Assembly (NCBI RefSeq): GCF_900129125.1
Contig: NZ_FQVJ01000036.1
Location: forward strand, 1 to 38,043
Direction: 5' to 3'
Origin: Acidocella aminolytica 101 = DSM 11237
GTDB lineage: Bacteria > Pseudomonadota > Alphaproteobacteria > Acetobacterales > Acetobacteraceae
Length of the DNA: 38,043 nucleotides
The position numbers and the translations under genes were made by a program. Below, piece after piece: positions 32,838-38,043 of this stretch (position 1 is its first letter; every line of letters begins with the position of its first letter). The notes under the pieces were generated by a model. It saw only the letters and a list, made by a program, of their open reading frames with translations. It made no database searches and was not told the DNA's origin.

Positions 32838-33965
32838 ATGCATAGGAGACGAGTCACGGCGACGTTTATCACTTACATTGGCCTTGATGTGCACAACAAT
32901 GCGATAGCCGTTGCGGTTGCTGAGTCGGGCCTGCGGAAGGAGGTGCGTGATTACGGGACGATCGCGAACACGCCGACCGCGTTGAAGAAGCTGATTTCCA
33001 AGTTAGCCAGGAGCGGTCACGAATTACGGTTTTGCTATGAGGCGGGACCTTGCGGCTATGGTACCCAACGGCAGATCGCTGCGGCGGGGCACGAATGCAT
33101 TGTTGTGGCACCATCTTTGATTCCGAAAAAGCCTGGCGACCGGATTAAGACTGACCGGCGGGACGCAAACGATCTGGCCAAGCTGCACCGGGCCGGTGAG
33201 TTGACCGCGGTGTGGGTGCCTAACCAGGCGCACGAGGCAATTCGTGATCTGGTTCGAGCCCGTCTGGCGGCGGTGCGCACGTTGCGTAAGGCACGCCAAC
33301 GACTATCGGGGTTCCTACTGCACCAGGGCTGCCACTATGGCCAGAAGGCATGGACGCATCTACACCGGCGTTGGCTGGCCGGGCTGAAGTTTGAGCAGCC
33401 GGTGCATTATATCGTTCTTGAGGATTGTATCGAAGCGGTGGATGCGACGAGCGCCCGGCTGGATCGTCTGGAGGCGCATATCGAGGCGGCCCTGCCGGGG
33501 TGGTCTCCCGCACCGGTCGTGCAGGCACTTCAGGCATGGCGCGGCGTGGCAATGGTAGCGGCGGCAACACTGGTTGCCGAACTTGGCGATATCACCCGCT
33601 TCGCCAAACCAACTCAGCTCATGGTATTTCTTGGCTTGGTCCCGTCTGAAAACGCCAGCGGCGCCAAACGTCGCCAGGGCGGTATCACCAAGGCTGGCAA
33701 CGAGGCGGCACGGCGCATGCTGATCGAGGCCGCCTGGAGTTACCGGTTCCCGGCCCGGATCGGCCGTGCACAGTTGATCCGGCAGGAGAAGCTCACCAAG
33801 CCGGTCCGCGATATTGCACGGAAAGCGCAGGAACGACTGTGCTGGCGGTACCGCAAGTTTGCCCGTGCCGGAAAGTTGACCACGGTGATAACCACCGCGA
33901 TCGCGCGCGAACTGACAGGGTTTGTTTGGGCAATCGCCAATCAAGTGCAACCGGCAGCAGCCTGA
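32838..33965 (+). CDS. IS110-family transposase, apparently intact
   Basis: 375-residue DEDD recombinase. The RuvC-like catalytic residues appear as Asp17 (YIGLDVHNNAIAV), Glu68 (FCYEAGPCGYG), Asp106 and Asp109 (KTDRRDANDLAKLH). The C-terminal transposase_20 domain has GDITRFAKPTQLMVFLGLVP and the serine in SENASGAKRRQGGITKAGN. No stop or frameshift. ATG at 32838 is used; the open frame begins at 32775. IS110 elements lack normal terminal inverted repeats and some use a guide RNA encoded in their non-coding ends, so the flanks 32720-32837 and 33966-34140 are part of interest. Possibly active. Confidence 0.92.
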   Translation: MHRRRVTATFITYIGLDVHNNAIAVAVAESGLRKEVRDYGTIANTPTALKKLISKLARSGHELRFCYEAGPCGYGTQRQIAAAGHECIVVAPSLIPKKPGDRIKTDRRDANDLAKLHRAGELTAVWVPNQAHEAIRDLVRARLAAVRTLRKARQRLSGFLLHQGCHYGQKAWTHLHRRWLAGLKFEQPVHYIVLEDCIEAVDATSARLDRLEAHIEAALPGWSPAPVVQALQAWRGVAMVAAATLVAELGDITRFAKPTQLMVFLGLVPSENASGAKRRQGGITKAGNEAARRMLIEAAWSYRFPARIGRAQLIRQEKLTKPVRDIARKAQERLCWRYRKFARAGKLTTVITTAIARELTGFVWAIANQVQPAAA

Positions 33966-34367
33966 CACCTTCGTATTGACCCCGAACATCTCGCCAAGAA
34001 AGGAGCTCGCCACCGCAACTATATATCCAAAGCTGGGCAAGGCCGGGGGCACGATTACGGCCAGGGGAACCCTCGTAGACTCTATCAGCCGGATCTTATC
34101 CGACGCTGGATCTTAGACCGAGGAAGCTCCGCGACGCATCACAGGTCCGGCGGTAACCAACCCGCGTATCGGAGAATGATCAACCGTCGTTTCATGATCG
34201 TGCCTCCTGCCTTTCCCAGGGGCGGCCGTACCGAAAAGGCTTACAAAAGAAAGTATTTTTATCCCTGCAGCTTGAAACGACGAACATGAGAGAATCCCTT
34301 TCAAAGCCCTCCGAGTAGGGCACGCATGCATAGGAGTAAGCAGGCGATTGTAGTGAGTGCCTGATGC
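33966..34367. other. Region downstream of the IS110 transposase
   Basis: About 400 bases with no gene that I can support. The first part should include the right end of the IS110 element and, if it is of the bridge-RNA kind, the structured RNA could be here or upstream of the gene. Confidence 0.35.
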
Positions 34368-34685
34368 ATGTCGCATGCGGCGGTCGCATCGAATGGTGAA
34401 CCTCTGGAATCGGTTGTTCCAGGCAAAGCTTCATTCGATTACCCATCTGTGCCGCCAAAGCTTTTGCGAACTGTCTCGGCCTCTACGGGGTATGAGTGGC
34501 CTGATACTGCCGCGGTTGCAAGCATCGTGGCGGCGACGGTGGTCATATGCTTTATCAGCATGCAGCTAGGCCGGGCGGCGGCGCTTTCCAGCGACAGTGG
34601 GAATGGCGTCGGTCAGTTCCTAGACAGGCACGCTGTCATGGACGTTGGGTCGGTCACCGGCAATAACGGTTCGACAATTAGCTAA
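34368..34685 (+). CDS. Small hypothetical single-span membrane protein
   Basis: 105 codons. The only feature is a hydrophobic helix at about residues 48-68 (DTAAVASIVAATVVICFISM); the rest is polar with a Ser/Gly-rich end. No family recognised and no strong ribosome binding site. A hairpin four bases after the stop supports it being transcribed. Confidence 0.4.
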   Translation: MSHAAVASNGEPLESVVPGKASFDYPSVPPKLLRTVSASTGYEWPDTAAVASIVAATVVICFISMQLGRAAALSSDSGNGVGQFLDRHAVMDVGSVTGNNGSTIS

Positions 34686-34689
34686 AGTG

Positions 34690-34726
34690 CATGGGGGGAG
34701 TAGAGGTAAGGTCATCTCCCCCCATG
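34690..34726. terminator. 11-base-pair hairpin after the small membrane ORF
   Basis: CATGGGGGGAG pairs perfectly with CTCCCCCCATG around a 15-base loop. No U run follows, so its role as terminator is likely but not proved. Confidence 0.55.
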
Positions 34727-35192
34727 AATCACCCTATCCGAGCCTGGCAAGAGGTTTTGAAGGGAGATCTTAGTCCCATCTCCAATAAAATGAACGCAGG
34801 AGAGAAGCATGGCACTGTACACAAATAGACCGTTTCTTCTCAATTATGCATGGCACATCACAGATCTACTAAGAAATATTAATTAGCTGCGCTAATTGTG
34901 CTGCATTTGATTTTATCAAATTTTGATATTTATCAAGGACGGCACGCCTAGAATTTAATAGCCTCCTTTCTTAATTCGAAATCCTGCAATGCTGAACAGG
35001 TGCAAGACTATTGGCTGTGATCGGGGGGGCATTCCTGAGGAACGCGGGAGCTTGCCCTAAGATGCCTCTTAAGTATCTATCGCGACACAATAATAGGTAA
35101 AACCGAAATAGATATTAACCGTTACCCTATTTGGTAAGTACCTAATAAATAGAATTCCTGCGTTAGTGACGGCAATTTTGATCGGGCGAATC
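34727..35192. other. Intergenic region upstream of the OmpA-domain gene
   Basis: AT-rich, no gene seen. It should contain the promoter of the OmpA-domain gene; a 7-G run occurs near 35024. Confidence 0.4.
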
Positions 35193-36452
35193 ATGAAGTC
35201 TCCCCATATTGCGTCGGTTGCATGTTTTGTGTTGGCTCTTTGGCTGGCGGCTTCCGTTGGCATGGCAGCACGGGCTCAATATTTTTCTAATCGCGATGGT
35301 TATACCAGCACGGGCGCATATCGCGTACAGGTTGAAGTCGATCCCTATTTTTGGTGGCCAGGCTTCGCCGGGTCAGTGAATTATGCCACGCCAATAGCCG
35401 ACAGTCGGATGCTTAGCGCTTTCAATACCGGCTTGCTGAGTCCGATTGATATCGCTCATATTCTTCATGCCGCGTTCATTGGCGATGGCCTTGTACGGTA
35501 TGGTCCCTACTCCGCCGAAATGGATCTACAGTATATCTCTGTGAGCCAAAGCCAGGATCTACCATCCGGCCCTCTGGGCGATAATCTTAGGCTGAAATCA
35601 GCTCTGCAGTTATTGCGAATTGCTCCAGGTTTTGGCTATCAAGTTTACGCTGGCAATGTTTATGGAGTCCCCACATCCGTAGACGCACGCGCGGGCTTCA
35701 GCTTTTTTTCTGCTTCGCAGAGCTACACCGGCGAGGAGGAACTAGCTGGCCGCAGTTCAACTAACAACACCAACTTCGTACAGCCCTGGATTGGCACGCG
35801 AGCAGACTTTATCCCCGGACCACGATGGCGCATTGAGCTTGCCGCGCTGGTGCAAGGCTTCGGTGTCGATGGTGGCTCCTGGGGCTGGGGCGCATCTGGC
35901 ACGATCTCCTATGCTGTAAATGACTGGCTCAGCATAAATCTGGCGGCGCGAGCGCTAGACACCGAGCGCTTGGGGCTCAGCCGCGATACGCTTGGGGTGC
36001 GGCGGTCACTTCATATCACCACTTATGGCCCCATTTTTGGGGTCGGTTTCAGGTTCCCGCGACCTCTGTCTTCGCCTCCAGCCCCAACCGCTATGCCAAC
36101 CACCGCCCCCGCCCCCCTCCAGGCCAAGACATATCTAGTGTTCTTCGATTGGGATGAGGCCACGCTTACGCCGCGCGCAAGCAGGGTCATCGCCCAAGCC
36201 GCGGCGGACAGCCGCACAAATCAGGTCACGAGGATCGAGGTGGATGGTTACACGAATACATCCGGTAGGCCCCCCTACAATCGGAACCTTTCCATAAGCC
36301 GCGCAAAAGTTGTTGAAAAGAAATTGATTTCTTACGGTGTTCCAGCCTCTGAAATTGCCGTACGGGGTTTTGGCGACACAAAGCTTCTCGCGCATACTGG
36401 GGCCAATTTACGTGATCCACAAAACCGCCGCGTCGAAATCGTTATAAATTAG
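35193..36452 (+). CDS. Outer-membrane protein with N-terminal barrel and C-terminal OmpA domain
   Basis: 419 residues. A signal peptide (hydrophobic core CFVLALWLAASVGMAARA, cleavage about 28) is followed by a beta-rich part of about 260 residues (VEVDPYFWWPGFAGSVNYAT and similar strands), a Pro/Thr/Ala linker (PPAPTAMPTTAPAPLQ) and an OmpA-like peptidoglycan-binding domain (305-419) showing YLVFFDWDEATLTPRASRVI, VDGYTNTSGRPPYNRNLSIS and the end DPQNRRVEIVIN. The family ties the outer membrane to peptidoglycan. ATG at 35193 fits the signal peptide. No operon partner; the SYLF gene follows 119 bases later. Confidence 0.85.
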   Translation: MKSPHIASVACFVLALWLAASVGMAARAQYFSNRDGYTSTGAYRVQVEVDPYFWWPGFAGSVNYATPIADSRMLSAFNTGLLSPIDIAHILHAAFIGDGLVRYGPYSAEMDLQYISVSQSQDLPSGPLGDNLRLKSALQLLRIAPGFGYQVYAGNVYGVPTSVDARAGFSFFSASQSYTGEEELAGRSSTNNTNFVQPWIGTRADFIPGPRWRIELAALVQGFGVDGGSWGWGASGTISYAVNDWLSINLAARALDTERLGLSRDTLGVRRSLHITTYGPIFGVGFRFPRPLSSPPAPTAMPTTAPAPLQAKTYLVFFDWDEATLTPRASRVIAQAAADSRTNQVTRIEVDGYTNTSGRPPYNRNLSISRAKVVEKKLISYGVPASEIAVRGFGDTKLLAHTGANLRDPQNRRVEIVIN

Positions 36453-36571
36453 ACTAACATTATCTCGTAACTAAATCGACACGATAACGATATCAGCAGG
36501 ATTTGCGCAGCATATAAAAAACCAGATTATAGGATTATAAAAAAAAGCACTAACACAGCAGGAGTTTTCTG

Positions 36572-37135
36572 ATGAAAGTCAAACGTCGCAATTCTATCAT
36601 AAGATACGCGTCCGTATTCCTGGTAATGTTCACCTTGGCTAGTCCTGCGTCGGCTGCGTCAGCTTCAGAACTGATCCGAACATCAAATGTGGCGCTACAA
36701 AATCTTTACGATACACAGCCAAAAGCTAAGCTTCTTGGCGAACGAGCCAAGGCAATTTTAGTATTTCCTTCTATTGTAAAAGCCGGTCTCATTTTTGGTG
36801 CACAGACTGGAGATGGCGTTTTGTTCGAAGGTGGCTTACCCACGCAGTTCTATAATATCTCTGCGGCATCGTACGGATTGCAAGCTGGCGTCCAGTCTTT
36901 TAGCTATGCACTTTTCTTTATGAAAGCCTCTGCACTCTCTTATCTAAAAAAAAGTCAAGGCTGGTCGGTCGGTGTAGGACCCAGCATTGTTGTGCTTGAT
37001 AAAGGGGCGGCCTCAAGTCTAACAACCACGACGCTAACGCAGGACGTATATGCGATACCATTCGGACAGAAGGGGTTGATGGCCGGAGCAGGGATTGAAG
37101 GATCAAAAATCACGGCTATCAGCGTTGGTCCTTAG
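36572..37135 (+). CDS. SYLF-domain (YSC84/DUF500) lipid-binding protein
   Basis: 187 residues with a signal peptide (RYASVFLVMFTLASPASA, cleavage about 29). The mature part is a SYLF domain: ERAKAILVFPSIVKAGLIFG, TQFYNISAASYGLQAGVQSF and SYALFFMKASALSYLKKSQG, with WSVGVGPSIVV later. SYLF proteins bind phosphoinositides or other lipids; bacterial ones are periplasmic and poorly known. AGGAG stands 7 bases before the ATG. The stop codon lies in the palindrome at 37130. Confidence 0.88.
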   Translation: MKVKRRNSIIRYASVFLVMFTLASPASAASASELIRTSNVALQNLYDTQPKAKLLGERAKAILVFPSIVKAGLIFGAQTGDGVLFEGGLPTQFYNISAASYGLQAGVQSFSYALFFMKASALSYLKKSQGWSVGVGPSIVVLDKGAASSLTTTTLTQDVYAIPFGQKGLMAGAGIEGSKITAISVGP

Positions 37136-37153
37136 CCATGGCCATGGCTAAGG
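37130..37153. terminator. 24-bp perfect palindrome over the SYLF stop codon
   Basis: CCTTAGCCATGG is followed at once by its reverse complement CCATGGCTAAGG; the TAG stop is inside it. As RNA it can form a long stem with a minimal loop, or as DNA it may bind a dimeric protein. No U tract. Confidence 0.5.
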
Positions 37154-37745
37154 AAATCTCCGCGCTGGTATAGCCGATCTTGTCTTCAGAATGGACCGGT
37201 CTTGTTGGCTACGGCCCTAGTAGTCTGTTCCCCGCCCATCACGCGGTGACTTTCGTCTAATTGCGGTTTCAGGCCCCACCTGAAATGCCAAGTCAATGAC
37301 GGCCGTGGTTCGTGATGTGGGTATTCTGGTTATCTTAATCGAAACGATCGAAGAGGTTTGTAAGAACTATCGATTTGAGTTTTATAGTAATGATTTGTGG
37401 CGAGATCGACTCACCAGTATGCTTCAAGCTGTCATGCTACGATATCTGGCACAAGGCTTGCCAGCGGTAACCGTACTCGGCAGCGGAGAGTCGATTAGAA
37501 TGTGCTTCCCTCAGGCTGCGCATATGGCCCCTATTTTGGGCGCACTATTATAACTGCGGGGGAAAGTATTATGAAAAACTGGAAATACTTATGCACAGGT
37601 GGTTTTCGAATAATCAGAACATAATAGCGGCGGTGGCGTGTACAAGTGAGTCGGCTGATTTTCGACGTTTGCCAGAGTAGAGGCATACCGGTCATGGTTG
37701 GAGTAACTCTATCCTAAGAGCTTGTTGATCGAAGCAGATTGCTAG
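37154..37745. other. Region between the SYLF gene and the right IS630 copy
   Basis: About 590 bases. The best open frame, 37296-37553 plus strand (85 codons, VRDVGILVILIETIEEVCKN at the start), has no recognised family and no convincing ribosome binding site. Nothing else seen. Confidence 0.35.
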
Positions 37746-38043
37746 TGTCCTGATCGGAAAGTAGTCTACATTCTGGCTAAACCTTAAACTTGGGGAGGCT
37801 AGGATGTCGAAGGGTCGTGCGGTTGCTGTCATGTTGGATGATGCTGAGGAAGCTGCCCTGACGGCTCTGATCCGCAAGCATGGAGCGCCACAGTCGCTGG
37901 CATTACGTGCCCGCATCGTGCTTGCCGCGGCGGACGGTCTAACCAACAAGGATATTGCGACGAAGCTGAATGTCTGCGCCCATACCGCTGGCGTGTGGCG
38001 CAATCGGTTTGCTCGCGATGGTCTGGATGGGCTGTACGATGAG
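37746..38043 (+). mobile_element. IS630-family element, left end and transposase start (runs off window)
   Basis: Second copy of the element whose fragment lies at 577. Starts at TGTCCTGA and includes the transposase from ATG 37804. Confidence 0.75.
37804..38043 (+). CDS. IS630-family transposase, N-terminal 80 residues (partial)
   Basis: MSKGRAVAVMLDDAEEAALT at the start, then the winged HTH typical of IS630/Tc1-mariner enzymes: QSLALRARIVLAAADGLTNK and VCAHTAGVWRNRFARDGLDG with LYDE at the window end. The frame is clean. The catalytic DDE domain would lie beyond the window. Same orientation as the left fragment. Confidence 0.85.
   Translation, partial: MSKGRAVAVMLDDAEEAALTALIRKHGAPQSLALRARIVLAAADGLTNKDIATKLNVCAHTAGVWRNRFARDGLDGLYDE

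Noticed and set aside
33360-34052. Minus-strand open frame of 230 codons
   Set aside because: Lies opposite the intact IS110 transposase and has no protein-like features.
1-38043. CRISPR arrays, tRNA or rRNA genes
   Set aside because: No regularly spaced repeats and no tRNA- or rRNA-like segments were seen on either strand.

Overview
The window is bacterial DNA from a Gram-negative organism (porins, an OmpA-type lipoprotein-like barrel, Rieske dioxygenase), most likely an alphaproteobacterium; the mix of mqsRA, XerC/D-like recombinase and IS families suggests an Acetobacteraceae-like host (Acidocella/Acidiphilium type), but this is inference from gene style only. Genes are dense in the catabolic blocks and separated by stretches of decayed insertion sequences, so this reads as an accessory catabolic island.

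Layout. Positions 1-449 hold the 3' end of a polar amino-acid ABC permease. Positions 577-2890 are a gene graveyard: an IS630 fragment fused to a broken tyrosine recombinase, frameshifted mqsR and mqsA, a transposase tail and an outer-membrane protein tail. Positions 3016-7072 contain an AraC regulator and a convergent three-gene amine-oxidase operon (OCD-fold 'tyramine oxidase subunit B'-like protein, RidA, FAD oxidase), both preceded by the same 19-bp motif. After IS4 and IS66 remnants come an HDAC-family amidohydrolase, a porin, a deleted alanine dehydrogenase pseudogene, a class III aminotransferase with its APC permease, and a second AraC regulator (8380-15705).

The core is an indole-3-acetic acid (auxin) catabolic locus. 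iacA-B-C-D-E-F-G form a tightly overlapped minus-strand operon (25631 to 20069), a MarR regulator (iacR) abuts its end, iacI diverges from iacA, then catA-catB-catC (27097-29557) take the product catechol to 3-oxoadipate enol-lactone, and iacH (amidase) follows on the minus strand. On the other side of iacR lies a second operon: an arylacetaldehyde-type aldehyde dehydrogenase, maleylacetate reductase and hydroxyquinol 1,2-dioxygenase. Taken together the window could encode aromatic amine -> aldehyde -> arylacetate -> (hydroxy)catechol -> ring cleavage, with the hydroxyquinol branch a plausible outlet for 5-hydroxyindole-3-acetate. Genes after the enol-lactone and 3-oxoadipate (catD/pcaD, pcaIJ, pcaF) are not in the window.

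The right part (31622-38043) is again accessory: IS701-like remnant, an unrecognised broken gene, an intact IS110 transposase, a small membrane ORF, an OmpA-domain protein, a SYLF-domain protein, and the start of a second IS630 copy in the same orientation as the fragment at the left. The two IS630 copies therefore bracket almost the whole window.
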